From Setophaga petechia (taxonomy: Eukaryota > Chordata > Aves > Passeriformes > Parulidae), in NCBI GenBank assembly GCA_024362935.1, contig JANCRA010000003.1, forward strand, positions 42,097,291 to 42,161,290: a stretch of 64,000 nucleotides of DNA, given 5' to 3'. This document shows, in pieces, positions 1 through 13,800 of this stretch (its first letter is position 1; each line of letters opens with the position of its first letter). The notes beneath the pieces are model-generated. The model had not been told where the DNA came from. It saw nothing but the letters and a program-made list of their open reading frames with translations, and made no database searches. A program made the position numbers and the translations under genes.

Positions 1-3000
1 AGGAGTTTTCCAGAAGCATTTCCAGTCTCCAGGAGGTTTGCCAGTTTTTATCTCATATAAAAGTTGATGCTCTGAGCCCCAAAGACCTCCTGTTCAGGCC
101 CAAAAATTCTCAGATTTTACAGCTGGCTGGAGGGGTTATGAAAACCTGGAGTAAGTCCAGTGTGCTTTTGATTTCTTTTTCCTTGAGCTGGCTTTTTCCA
201 TGGCTCTCCTTTATCTTGCTATCCATCCCATGACATATCTCTCCCCCTTCTCCTGTGGCCCCACACCAAAACCAACTCCACCCTTCCCTGAGTGTCCCAG
301 CTAGGAAGCAAAGAGGTAACTACGTGCCAGCTAGTACCTTCTTATCTAGTCACAGTATGTTCCCCTAAGGGAATTTTTGGCCTAGGATTGTGTGTGTGTG
401 TGTATATGTGTGTGTTTTATATGCTTTATTTTTATCACAGAAAGGATAGACAGTACATTATGTCTTCAGTCCAGGAGGTTACACACTAGATAAGAGACAG
501 ATATACTACAACTGCTCCAGCCTGTGGAGTTGTGTTCCTGAGATAGCACTGGCAATGTAACAGGTAAACTGTTTCCAACCCCCCACATTTGGGCAGTGGA
601 TTTTGTGTCAACAAATCCAGATCCAAGCAGAGATTTCAATGTTGATGTTCCTGCAGACAGAGAATAAAGTCCACAGTGCTTCCTCCATTTCTGCCAGAAT
701 TGAACCTTCTCAAAGGCTTCAGTCTCTCATCACCCCCATCCTATCCACTCCTCCTCTGGCTTCATTCTCACCCCTTTGGTCCATCTCCAATCTGGGTGTG
801 TTATGTGGTTTAGTGATCCCCTTGGGCTCCTCCAAGAATGCATCCAGATTAAAAGGAAATGGGGAGTGTGTGTGTTTAGGCAACAGTGGTGTCAACAACC
901 TCATAGTAGCACCTGTTAACCAAAGTTAGGAAAGCAAATTTTTAAAAAGGTATTTGGGTATTAAAAGCTAGAATCGGAGATGGTTTATCTGTGCCTACTT
1001 CTTGCATCTTCTTTGAAACCATCCAGGCTAATTGTAATGCTGGAGAATGTATACTTGTTTTTAAAGGATTAGGGGTGAGCCCAATAGTGAGTGATCCCCT
1101 CTACAGTGATCCCCCCAAAGGAGTGATCCCTTTTTATTCTATCATTTCAATAACAGTGTCCTTGCCACTGAGCCACAGCTGTGGCAGGCTCCAGTGGGCA
1201 TCCAGAGTCTGACTCTCAAGCACCATCACCCTCACAAAGCTCAGGGGCACACAGCCACTTCCACAAAGCCATTCATCAAGGGAGGTGTTGCAGAGCCTTT
1301 GAGTCATCCCACAAAATCCTGCCCTCCTTCACCTCCCCCCCAGAGCCTTTGTCTTGTGCTGTGAAGGTTAACAACATGTTGCAGCATCACGATGCTCCTT
1401 TGGGGATGCTGATGCTGGGTTTATTTTCTCAGGAGAAACAGATAAAGGTGGCACCAGCTCCTACCCAACACTAAAGCTAAATTAGTAAATTTATTGTTCT
1501 TTCAAACCTGAGGGACGTGGCAGGGACTATTTCGGATTTTGATCCAAAGCTCAGCAAAGCTGTGACCTTTGAATCAGCCTGACAATGAGCAATTGCAGCC
1601 GTGCTGCCCCAGCATCCATCAAATGCAATGATTTAGTGCTTGACTGGCATCACAGAGATAAAAGTCACTGTAACTAAACATTGTCACAAGATGGATGTCT
1701 CCCACTTAGAAAATATTGTCTTAACTTAGGCTTCAGTTTCTGCGTGTTTCTGTGAGGGTCTCATCCTGGTGTCTGCATCCTTTATAAATATCATGCAGAC
1801 TTTAATGAATGTATCTTTGTGGCTTACCTGTGAGATAAGAGCAAACCATAATCCTAATTTCAGGGTGAGGGAAATAAGGCACCAAGGAATTATCAGCAAA
1901 GTGTAACCATTCCTTGTGTTACCTAGCAAGAACCATATATATTTCAGATTTCCTGATTAGCTTTTTTTGTAGCTCTTTATGCATATACAGCAATGGCTCT
2001 GGCTGGCCGCAGGTCCAGTCCCAGAGGCTGACAACCTTCACACATCCAATCCCTCATGTCTTGCACTTGGCAACTTGAAATGAGAGACATGCAACATACA
2101 TCTCAAAGCTCTAACTCCCTAACCTGTGAGGGCTTGATATTGCCTTTTTGGTGTCCTGGTGCTTCTGTTCATGCCACAGATATTCAGTATACACTTAAGT
2201 TTAAAGTAAAACTGACATCACCCCTACAGTGTTACTTTCAAAGACTCCTGTGGTAAGGCTAATTAGGCCATTACAGTATCTTGCAAGATGTATAATCACT
2301 GGCTATATCAAAGGAATATATCAAACAAATATCAGATTACGTTGTGCCTATGTCTCCCTCCCCTTCCACAAAACTCCACACTGATTATTCCAGGGCTACT
2401 CATGCAATACAACTGTGGGGCAATGTGTTTTCTCAAGGTTTCAGATGAGGAAAACCAGAGCTGCTGGAGCCCAAGTCAGCAAAATCCATGTTGTTCTCAC
2501 AGCCTTCTCCATCTGCATGTGTGCTCAGCCTCAGCCATCTGCTGGGAGTTTGCAGGTTGAGGAGATGGGGCAGGAGGATGGTCCCTGCCTCATCACACTG
2601 CTGGTCCAGTCGAACTTCTATGCAATAGCTACACTTCTACTTGAGCCCTTTAGCAGCTTCTCACCTCCACCTTCAGGAGAGAAGGGACAGATTTGATTTA
2701 GATTTTTCCTTCCTACCAAAGTCCCCCTTTCTGCTTCAGCTTTTGGCACAGCTTTTCACTGACTGATGATCGGCTTGGACACCAGAACACTTTCAAGGTA
2801 CAAATTAAGTTCTGAGCAATGACTTCTGCTACTCTTTATGCCTGATGGCTAGTCAGAAGCTTCTCCCAGGGCTCCCAGCCTCCCAAAGACCCTCCTCACT
2901 CACTGTGAGGTTCCCTGTTGCCAGCTCTCATTGTATGGCAGGGCTTTGCTGGGGCAGTGCTGTGGGACTGGCAAGCCCACAGCCCAGGTAAGCCTTTCTC

Positions 3001-4834
3001 CTCCAGCACTTTACAGCTCTGAGACTGTTAAAGCTTGCACGTTCCTGAGGCTGAGCATCTTACAGTGGTTTTGGGAGCAGGTAATTCTGCCTGTCTCTAG
3101 CTTGCTTTTATATTTCTAGCTCTCCCAGCTGCTCTGCATGGGCAGTAGGAGGGCTGGGGTTTGCTTCTTCCAGTGTGCATGGTGGGACTGGGTCTCTGCT
3201 CTGCCATACAAGCAATAATTTATTGCTCTCCTGGATGAGGAGGGACTGGCTGTATGCCTGGGCAGTGGGGCTGGGACCCAGTGGGTGCTCTTGCCAGCCA
3301 GAGGTAGCAGAAATGCTTTTGTTCCAGCTAAGTGGTGTTGGAAAAGTGTTTTCTTTTCATCCTCTTTCTAATTTTGGTCTCTGAACTCAGTGCCCAAAAC
3401 ACACATACCCGAGTCTAAGATCCAACAGGCCAAGATACATGTGTCATTATGGGGAACTGTACAAACAGGAGCAGGATGGGAGGGAAGGAGCCAAACAATG
3501 ATGTCTCCCTTCTCTCTGTCCAATATTTATTGTGATTTTCATGTGTCTGTCCCTGGCTACCCTCAGGCACGTCCATGGCAAATAGGGTTGAGCTGCACCT
3601 TCCTTGTTTAAGCCAGACCTCCTCTATCCACTCCATTTGACTGTTTTTCCCCTTTTTAAATTCACTTGTCAGATTTTCCATGATGAAAGACAACAGAGGG
3701 AGCATCACTGCGGCTGCAGCACAGCACACTCCTGCCTGTTTCCAGGCTAAAGTCACTACACCTCCCATCATCTGTGCAGCACAAAAACAGAACCAGAGGC
3801 ACAAGAACAGGACCAGAATCCTGCATGGGGATGGGATGAGGAAACAGCCAACCCATGCACAAACACAGCCATCTCTGCCTGAAGGATGTGACCCCAGGAC
3901 AGGATGCAACCAGGCAAGTAAAAAGCCAACAATTCATGAATATTTTGCAGACAGACCTGAGGACATTTTTAAGTTCTAATGGAAAATAATATTTGATACT
4001 TTGCAAGTCAGTAAAAACTGATTTTATCTATGTGACTTTTTCTGCAAGACAGGCAATGATATCACATTATTGATGGTATTCTTTGTACTCTGTCCTTATT
4101 TGCACTGTTTCCCATCTCTTATCCCAATCACTCATAAATTGCTCACTCATTCAGCCACATAGTTAAATGGACAAGAATACAGATCAGTTGGACCTTGAAA
4201 ATCATTGGGTTTGTATTTAATATATTTTCACCTGTGAAGCAAGACAGTGATATTGTCTGAAAGTGGATGCTTCCACAGATGCTTCCTCTCTCACACTTCC
4301 TCAAAGAAGAGACCCCTACCCACCATGTTTCACCACCTCGTGTGTCTGCACAGGCACTGGGTACTGAACAGAGGCTATACTTGGAGCAGTGCACAAAATA
4401 TTATATTCAGCACACTAAAAAAACCCTAAAATTATCACATCCTGAGAAGTTCCCTAAACATTCTTAAAATAGATTTTCCGATCATTTTGGGTCTCACGCA
4501 GAGCCCTGGTTGATGAGATCTGGGAATCTGCTGTTAATTTGCTCATTAGGAGGTGTTTTTACAACAGCTTTCAGCACTCATGAGTTTTGTGCTCTTTCTA
4601 AAACACTCACTGAACTTCCAATAGCAAACTGCATGAGGGCATGAATGCCCTCTTGGTTGATCCCATCGATCCCCTAAAATCAGCACTAAATCCAGACTCC
4701 CCCATGGTCTCCCTCTGCCAGTATGGTGCCAAGGCACAAATCAAGCACATCCACATCCCCAGATGTGCCATGACTGCAAAGTCCTGGGTTCAGAACAGGC
4801 CTGGAGGAGCTTTTACCTGTCTGTCCCAGGAATG
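1..4834. other. Intergenic DNA, no gene recognised
   Basis: I see no recognisable exon on either strand. Contents are a short TG microsatellite (388-414) and three copies of agtgatccc at 1,091-1,127. Open frames here are short, overlap one another on both strands and show no family motifs. Confidence 0.7.
388..414. repeat. (TG)n microsatellite
   Basis: An alternating TG run with a short TATA interruption. Confidence 0.9.
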
Positions 4835-5105
4835 CACCCGCTGCCTCTGCCAGCTGCGTGTGTGCCAGCAGCGCGTCCTGGCCCGTGACGTGCACGGAGC
4901 AGCAATGCGCCTGGGAGTGTGCTGGGGAATGCCGAGGATGCCACAACAGGAAACACGGAGACATAACATGTCCAAGTGGGGTAACTGAGGCAGACGGAGC
5001 AGGAATGCGATTACATGACCCCCGCGGGATTTGGCTGGGATGCCGGGGCGTGCTGAGCTCATTCCTCCGTCAGAGGGAGGAAGAGAGTGGAGCGCGTCTC
5101 GCTGC
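4835..5105. promoter_or_regulatory. CpG-dense patch, possible promoter or enhancer
   Basis: By hand I count about 20 CpG dinucleotides in about 270 bases, well above surrounding DNA where CpG is sparse. Overlapping open frames (for example 4,858-5,532 plus and 4,790-5,176 minus) exist, but none resembles a known protein. It could be a small CpG island marking an unannotated transcript start. I see no TATA box or splice donor that settles direction. Confidence 0.35.
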
Positions 5106-7919
5106 TTGTGTTTTATCAGATAGAACCAAATGGCATCAGCAAACATTGTGGTTTGGGGGAAGATGGATTCCAGCACATTCCCCAGCTCCCTCTCTCTGTC
5201 CCAAAGTACAGCGAGAGCAAGTGAAAGTTTCCACTGCTGTAGGAGAGGGAGCCACCTGCCAAGGCTTGCCAGGAAGCCAGTGGATGCCAGAGGGTCAGGT
5301 TAATTCAGTGTGCAGGGTACGGGGTCCTTTTATGTGCTCATTCTTCAATGTGATCAGGAGTTTTCCTTTGAAAGAGTTTCAGGTTTTTAACTTGAAAAGT
5401 ACCACTTTCTCCAAAATAAAACTGTCAGGGGGGGGGAGAAAAAATGTTTCAGTGTCAGTTAATGCAAATAGTCCCTTGTCAGTGGTTTCAACTCTGGGGA
5501 ATCCTGCACCAAAAATATTTTATGTTCAGTAACAGTATTATGAATATAGAGAACATGGAGTAAAAGGAACTGAACATGAAGCAAAAGGACCCTGAGGCCC
5601 TATTAATAAATCAGCTGAGTGTTCTTTCCTAGGTTTTGAAGGTATCTTAGTGTTTTATGTGAAGCTCTGAGAACACAGAGCTACCAGTTCATCTGTGTAA
5701 CATGGCTTGCTCATTCTTCTTTCTCAGCCCAGTTTGGGATCATTCCTATCAGCCCCGTTGCATTTTATGCACAGCTTCCCAAATTCCATCACTTCATTAG
5801 GAAACAACCATGTCCAGCAACACTGGCAAGAGTAGGATCAGATGTGAGGTGCTCACAGAAAAGCTGACAACAAAATTTTCAAGAGTCTGGAAAATAGTTC
5901 TCATAGCAACTGGTTTGGGTCGGTACCTGAAGCATCCCTCATGGCAGGTCAGAATCATAAAGGGGGCCTCATCAAAGCTACTTTGCCTCCAGATATGAAG
6001 GATTCCTGCTTTTCCCAGGTTGAACACTGCTTATAGGTTAAATCAAGGTAGCTTTTCCCCCTTACCTGGCAATACTGCAAGTCTCACATCGGTATCTGAG
6101 CAAGAAGTGAGATAGCTTCCATTCATCTATGCAATTCAGAAGTCAGAATGTTTATTTAATTTTCTAAACTCTATGGACCATGTCAGAGCTCTGCTGGAAT
6201 TTCTGAAATGGTTGATTATGGGTTTCAGTTCACATTGGAGAGGAGAATTTAGGTGATTCTTGGTTCATTTGGTGCATTCATATTCCTGTTCTCGTCCTTC
6301 CTGATTTTAAATTGTCACCTGCCAGAAACATGCTGAGGTCAGGATTCAGCTGGTGGCCTGGCTGGTGGGAGAAGCAAAAACTGGCCTGAACTTCCCTCTT
6401 TTAGCTTTGCCTGAGCTTGGGAGTGCTGACTTTAGTGAAAACTTGTTTTTATCAGTCTTCAAAGCTGCTTGCTTGTTACTCAAGGGCCAGGGAGGCAGTA
6501 GACTCCAGCTGGTTAAAGTCACTTCTCTGACCACAGACTTTGACCCCTCCCCAAATGCTAATTTCTAGTGCCAACCCAAAAAAGGTTGCTCAGCTCCTCT
6601 TCACTGTCCCTACCCCTGCTCTTTGACAAATGTAGATATTGCAACTCTTTTTCTTTTTTTTTATTTTAATCAATTTATTCAACAGTCTCTCTTCTCTTGT
6701 TGTTATGTAACTATCAACACATATACAATCCAGAAACACCTCAGAGTACCTTCTTTATTTTCCTTTTACTAATAGGCTACCGTTACTAAACAGATGGCTG
6801 AAGAGCAAACCCAGGCTCCAGGATTTAGTGCTGAGTTTTACTGTATGGACCCTGGGATGTTTCTGAGCTGGTTTCTTTGAGAAATGAAGGAAGTCCCAGG
6901 GATGGTTCTGCTGTGAGCAGTTCTGCTGGCTGTCCTCCTTCCCCTGCAGCCACAGCCAGGCAGCCAAAGGATCAGCCGTGAGTACTCAGAGTCCTTCTCC
7001 CAGGAGGGACTGAGCCAGGTGGAGGTGGAGGTGAAGGATGGCAGGAGAGGCTGCAATGTGCCTGTGTCCCCAGCAGCCCTCAGCTGAGTTCAGCCATACA
7101 GCTGGATGTGCACTGCAGTAGCCTGAAGTGTCTCTGTCTGCTGACAGCTGAAGCTGATGATGCACTGGGCCAGACATTTCCTTTGCCCAAGCACCAGTGA
7201 GTTTGGCCAAGATCTAAGGCAGGCCTTGAGGCCAGGCTGAGAGAAGAGGCAGGGCTGTGCCCAGCTGTGCAGCCCTTTAGCAGAGAGCCAGCATTACCAC
7301 CCTGACCACAGCCGTGCTCCTGCATACAATAGCCAAGAAAACCTGCAAGAACTATTGGCTTGAAACATGCCCACGGGGAAGATGATTCTCCTCTGGCTCA
7401 TTAACTCCTGAAAAGACTTTAACCAGGGCCAGCTTGCAAAAAAAAACCCAACCCAAGCTCAATAAGACAGAGACAAGAAGACAGCTGGTTAGCTATAACT
7501 AGTACATTTAACTGCTTCCCTAACCATTGTCCACCCTTATTAATGGTTAAACACTCTCTGTGTCATTGTTTGCTGTTTCTGGCCAATTCAAACTCTTTCA
7601 AGTGGGAGGAAGAGTGAAGCGTGGAGGAAAACCAACACCAAAGGCCTGCTTGTATTTTACAAGACGCCCAATTAAATGGCACCTCGGGTTACCTATAAGT
7701 GTCACTTGCTTTCCTGTTAAGGGACATTTATTGGAACTCAGAAATGCATGAATGAGCAGAGCTCAGAACCTTGCCTTGAGATTGGTGAGTGCATATTGTG
7801 CCTGCCATCCTTTGTACTTAGGTGTTATTTTTCCCTTATCTCCACAGCATCAGAGATCTTCAGTTTTCTGCTTATTTATCTCCATGGTGTCCTGAGGACT
7901 TCTTAAAAGAATGAGATCT

Positions 7920-7970
7920 GACTAACTTGTCCAGAGTCACACAAGAAAATGGTGGCAGCGCAGAGGATTG
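7920..7970 (-). mobile_element. MIR-like ancient SINE remnant
   Basis: On the plus strand the words actaacttgtccagagtcac and acaa...ggtggcag follow the reverse complement of the MIR core (cttgcccaaggtcacacag...agtggcag). The match is short and diverged, as expected for a remnant older than birds. Confidence 0.45.
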
Positions 7971-8793
7971 ATGATTTGTCGCATGACAAGTGGGTGACCA
8001 TGAAGACTTTCTCGAGCACCTCAAATGTCACAGCAGCCCTTTGGCCTTGGGCCCTTGCCCTTCTTGCAGGGAGGGGTTGAAGCTGTGCTGGCCTCAGACC
8101 CTTGTGATTCTGGGTGCCCTGTGGCTGCCCATGCATGGCACAGCTGGAGTCATGGGGGCTTTCCCTGGCCACGGGGCTGTAGCAGGTAACTCATTCCCCT
8201 GCTCATTCACTGATGTCTTGGTCTCCCACCAAACTGAAACTGTGGAGAGCGGCAGATCTGCTAGACCACGTATTTTTCCTCTTGCAACCAGATGTTCAAT
8301 AAGGATTAAGCCAAATCTATTACCTTAATTTCTTACTTCCTCACTTCCAACTCCTGCCCAGTGGCCACGACATTCTGTTTGAACCAGGGATGAACCTCCT
8401 CTGAGAGATGAAGACCCATACCCAACCTTTGTCTCAGACTTGAACCAAACTTTACTTGACTCTTCAGTTGAGTTTGAAAAGTTGTTTCAACATTTTTTTT
8501 CCACTTTCACATTCCTCTGCCCTCTTAGGGATTTGACTGGAGGTAGAGGCACCAAAATACCCTGAGGAATGTTGTTTTAGATTAATTTCTGACCCTGCTG
8601 ATTAACCGGTCTTTCTGATCCTGGTTAACTCTGCTCATTTGCAGGCCAAAAACCCACTTGGGCAAGATTCAAACAAACATCCAGGCCAGCAGCTTCAAGT
8701 GCTCTCATTCACAAGTGATCAGTCAGAAATCTCTCTGCTGGGTTTGGTGGCACTGACATCAAAGGTACAGCATTTTTCATTGCATGACCACAC

Positions 8794-8801
8794 TGACGTC
8801 A
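8794..8801. promoter_or_regulatory. Perfect CRE palindrome TGACGTCA
   Basis: An exact eight-base cAMP-response element, the consensus for CREB/ATF proteins. It is isolated, with no core promoter that I can see nearby. Confidence 0.4.
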
Positions 8802-9023
8802 CCACTGCAAAGCCTGAATGAGCAGATCCTGCCAGCTTTCTCTGTCTGGATTTGGCAGCACGCAGAGGTTTTGTGATGAGCTCTACTGGAGGTGAGGTGA
8901 TGTTGGACTGCTGTGACAGCCCCTCTGTCAGATGTGGCACTCAATAACCTGGCCTCAGGCACAACCCTGAGCCTCTCTAGGAGTCCATTGCTAAACTGTC
9001 ATGCTGCATAAATAGCTCTGTGC

Positions 9024-9052
9024 TTTCTTTTTCTTTTCTTTTTCCTTCTTCT
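9024..9052. repeat. Polypyrimidine tract
   Basis: A nearly pure CT run on the plus strand. Confidence 0.8.
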
Positions 9053-10717
9053 TGGTCTTTCATCTGACAGACAGCCTGGTTCACAGAACAGTATGCTGGG
9101 AAGATGGGCTGATATGACTGCTCTTCCATGCAAAGACATCCAATATTTTCTCTTGAACTGTCTTTCCTATTCCAGTGCTGATCTACTACCACATGCTCCT
9201 GCAGATGCTGCTGTGGTCCTTGTCTTGTCCTGAGAATTTACTGAGCCTTGGATGGGCTGAGGGAGGTATGAGGGCATCAGGACCATCCAGTGCATGGCTG
9301 CTGCATTGTCCTTACATCACTCAAGCATCTGAGCAACAAAACATTATGCAGGAGATAATGAACCTTTTGCAGACAGTTAAGAAAATCAGCCAGTGGCATT
9401 TCAGCCAGTCAGGATGGCTTGAGCAGCTTCCACCTGCCTAGCCCTGTCATTGAGATAAGGCCCACCTTGCACTGCAAGAAAAGTAATTGAGGGACAAGAG
9501 GGAAGTGGCAGTGAACATTCTGATGTTTAACATCTGTTAATGAAAGATCATTTAACCAACTGCAAAAGCAAGAGTGGTCACTATTTCAGCTTCCCAAACC
9601 CATGGTGCCTCAGCACTTCTCAGAATTGAGCTCCCTGTAGGACGACACTGCCAGGATGAAGGGGAGTTTAGTTTCAAGCAGATTATTGCTTCATAGCACA
9701 AGGGATACAGGGACTTCAGGGCTCGAGTCTGAGCTTGACAGCCCCCCATGCACATTTCAGATGTCTTAGTCCAGCCTCCAGCCCTCCTTCCCTACCACAA
9801 CAGCATAAAGACAAACCAGCCACAGTTGTTGCTTAAAGAGAGGGCTGGCTGATACCATTTTGATGGTGAAGTACATGCATCTGGATGGATGCTGTGTACA
9901 GCAGGACTCTCTGTTTCCTGAGGAGATGAAAGATCAATTATGGGGCATGCAAGTAGTGATGCCTCCAGCGGGACTGAGAGAGCACTAGATTCCACAGCTC
10001 TACCTCAGGCAAAGAACATGTGAGTCCTTAAGGTGACTGCTTTTCTTCCTTGTTGTTTTTTTTTTCCCTGCATCTCAGAGGAGACAGGGAGAGATGAGTC
10101 CCAAGATTATCATCTCCCTGCAAGCAGCAGTCACATCACCTCCACCATGATCTGAAACCAGATGAAGGTTCCAGGTCCGTTGCCTGCTCGCCCTCACAGA
10201 AGTTACCTCATAGAAACCTCATCTCACTCCGCAGGAAAATGATGATGGAGCCCAGCTGTTTCTTTATCTCAACTGATTTATCTTTCTCCCTTCTCCCTCC
10301 TGCCCAGGTTGCTTGTTGGCTCCTCCACTGCAGTGTCAGTGCCAGTATGCAGCAGAAGGGCATCTTATCTCTGAGCCATGCTGGATTAGGAGGTGGGAGT
10401 CAGCACTTTTCTTCCAGCAGATATCCAACCTTGACCTCCACCATCCAAATCTGCAGGTCAGTGCCCCAGAGCAATGTTCCTCCTTGACCCTGATACTTCC
10501 ACCCAGATGATCATTTTAGCTGGTAAAGAATTTTCCTAACATTTGAAGAAACAAAGACCTAGCAAACCAAAATATAACTAGTGCCCAGCTGCCTCTTTAT
10601 CTGGCTGTGCTTTATTTGCACAAGCTGAAGAACTTCATGGTGCCAGGAGGGATGCGATAGAAGTTCTTTGTCTCATAAATTACTTTGGCCCAGTCTTCCC
10701 CCGGGAGATAGGACTTG

Positions 10718-10864
10718 AGAGCAAGAGCTGGCAGCGTGGATTCTGCTCCCAGCTTTGGCACTGACCTGCTGCGTGACCTTGGACAACTCACTTCACCTCC
10801 CCTGAGCTTCTGTTTCCCCTCCTCTCCTTTGTCTGCCTTGTTTATTTGGACTGTCAACTCCTAG
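10718..10864 (+). mobile_element. MIR-family CORE-SINE remnant
   Basis: The sequence follows MIR order: ctcccagctttggcactgac, then ctgcgtgaccttggacaact, then cacttcacct, then a tail with ttgtctgccttgtttatttg and gactgtcaactccta. The core phrase on gtgaccttgg with cact-t-cacctc is highly diagnostic. This is one of the clearest ancient SINE relics in the window. Confidence 0.75.
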
Positions 10865-13800
10865 AGAAAGGAATTCAGCCTCCCTGGCAGCTTGAAGATT
10901 GCATAGCGTGACAGGAGCCCAATCGGACTCGCTTCTGGGAGGTACTACAGTAAAAAAGCTCACAATGATGACTAGAATCAAGCATTTGCTAAACAATTGT
11001 ATGGGAGTTTTTGCTTATTAAGGGGCATACATGAACTAGCAGAACATCTCTGATGGTTCAGAGAGTTTGTCCAGGGGGAGCAACTGTTTTTGATCCTTTT
11101 CCATGGCCACACTGAAGACCATATCTACCACCCCCATAAATATTGACATCTTCTCCCTGTCCCAGGTGCACAGTGGGAGGAGTGGGAAACATCTGCCAAA
11201 GAAAAGGGAATGTTTGTTGGAGGTAATGAAGAAGGCTTCTCTTGGAGTCCTCCCCCTTGCACACATCTGGACAGATAACAGCTCTTGTGAGAAAGGTTGA
11301 AAGAGCCTGGGAAGGGCAGGGAAACACTCCACTTTGGAGCTGGTTAGTACCAAGGGCAGAAAGGTGGAGAGAAGCTGTGGGGGCTAACACAGGCCCTGTC
11401 ACCCAGAAGCCAGGGATGGAACAGACAAAACCAAGGCCACCAAAAGCCTATTGGGCAGATCATCTTTAGGTAGGGCCACAAGAGCCTTGATTCCAAAATG
11501 CACCTCTTTCAGGCACGTGCTGCAGCTTTGAAATCCATTTTACCCTCTGGATGGTATCAAGAGGTGTAATGAAGGGGTTGCCATTGCATTTGTGGCTCTT
11601 GAGGAGACTCCATGCTCACCCACTGCCTTCCACTCTGCCCAGAGTCCCCCTGGCTGTTCCTCTGCTGTCCCTCAGCCAAGAGCAAGACTTTCTCTTCCCT
11701 CTGAGTGGCCCACAGCTGGTACACAAGGACATCATGATAGGACAGGAATCACAGCGTTTGTGCTACATGCCACTCCACAGATATAGCTAAGAGCAAATTG
11801 TTTCTCTAACATGCCAAGGATGCCTTCAAAAAACCTCTAACCCCACTACCCCTTCGGCAGTAGCCCTGCAGCTTGACAGACTCCACTGGAACACTCATCT
11901 GCTTTTAAAATGTCTTGAATGTATTGCATGTATTGGCCTGTCATTGGTTTTCTCAAGCCCCAGCGATACAGAGAGGTCTGCTGGGAGTGGTGTGGAAAGC
12001 AGCTCCTTAAGTGATGCTTTCCAGTTGACAGGACTGGAGGGCAGGCACTACCTGCTGTTAAGGGAGAAAGACAATCCAGTTGTTAATCCATCAACCAGAG
12101 GCCAACGCAGAATTGTTCCCCCCTGTGCTGCTTTCCAGTGCTTTGTCCATTTTTGCCTGTGCTGGTGAAGGTCCTTCCCCTGCCTGCCTGCCCCCTCTGA
12201 AGCATCCTTCTAGGATGAGTTCTTCCTACCCTGACACTGCCCGGGAGTGCACAGAGGCTTTTTCTGTCTCCAAATGTAACAGGTGGCATAAAGAAGGCAC
12301 AAAAATAGGAAAGATGATCTGAAAGAATGAACTCCACCTGGCCTTAATTCCCTTCTCCCCACTGCAACAGGAACTTTGGAAACTCAAGAAACAGATGAGC
12401 ACACATGAAAAGCGATGCTCAGGTGCGGAGCGAGCAGGAGTGAGGATCTCCCTGTGCATTGCCACTGATAGTGTTTACACATCTGTGTTCTGCCACTGCA
12501 TCCATCTTGCTGCACAGCCTGAGGCCATCACCACATGAAACAGGTAAAGGGCAGTGGCTGCATATTTAAAGGAAACATAATAATAAGAAAAAAGTCTGTT
12601 TTTCACAGCTTGCAGGTTGTGGTTAAGCAGTTACTCTTTTCCATGGCAGTCGCTGGGGCTCAGAGACCACCACAGACATGCAATTGCCAGGGTCTGAAGG
12701 GTGAAATTCCTGTGTCTCAGTCTCCAAATTCTTCAAATAGTCCCTCCAATTTTTATGTTTTCATAAAGGCATGGCCTGCTGCCGGGTGACCTGGAAGAGG
12801 CATCGCAGTGCTTTGTCAGCACACTCGCCTCACTGCAGAAGCTAAGGACCAAGTTGTCTTATTAATCATTTAAAAAGTGGGGAGGAAAAAAAAATAAAAG
12901 GCACGGTTCTGGCTAATTGTAGGGGGGAAAAATGAGGTCAGAGTTCATTTTGTTCTCTGCTGTCACTTCACAGTTCACTGGCTGACAAGGAAAGCAAGAT
13001 AAGAAGAGACTGGAGATAGTTCAGGGAACTGAACTCCCTCTCCCAAGGAGAAGTGGGGGAGTTCGGGTTTGTGATGGGGATGGAGAGGCAACTGTGCTGG
13101 GTGTTGAGCCACAAGACTTGGCAGAGGGGATGCCATAAGCTACTCCAAGAGGGAGCAGGGGGGTTTGGCATGGTGCTCATGGAGCTAGCATGTCTCATTT
13201 TTTGCCGCCCCATAAATGTACTGACATTGGTGCTGCTTGCAGGTAAGTCTGAGCTGACAGAAACTGGGAGCCTCCTGCACCAGCAGCCATGCAGGATTTC
13301 AGGCAGATACATTTGATTAAATCTAAGCCTCAGGGTTTATCCACTCTCTGGTTTGTTTTGGTTTTTCTTTTAATTTCTTTTTAATTTAGCATCTATGCAA
13401 AAGTATGGATTCAAGGGGAGAGCAGAGCCCTGGTGCTCCTTCCTGCTCTGACACTGGGCTGATGATACAGCAAAGCCTGCCAAACCACCCTTCCCTCATT
13501 CTGTCCCCCGTGGTCGCTCTCGCTATGAGCGGCAACTGCTGGAGTAACCGAGACCTCCTCAGGAGCGTGAGATCCAGAATCATTCATTTTATGGGGCCCT
13601 CCTGCGAGAGCAAGGGATTTGTTACCCTGATTCCTGCTGGGGAAGCGCTCCCACAGCCACAATGTGAAACACAATACGGCACGGACTCTGACATTCAAGC
13701 TGGGTTATTTGAGGCAAGTTTGTTACACGGGGCCTATGCAGCACAATTCCAGCAGTAATTATCCAGGCTCCTTGCACCATTCTGGCCGGTTCACTGCTAA

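Larger units (their letters stand above)
5106..10717. other. Intergenic DNA, no gene recognised
   Basis: No recognisable exon. The stretch holds a MIR-like remnant (7,920-7,970), a perfect CRE palindrome (8,794-8,801) and a pyrimidine tract (9,024-9,052). Confidence 0.7.

Noticed and set aside
4858..5532. 224-codon open frame, plus strand
   Set aside because: It lies in a GC- and CpG-rich patch where stops are rare, overlaps minus-strand frames, has no recognisable domain and ends in low-complexity sequence.
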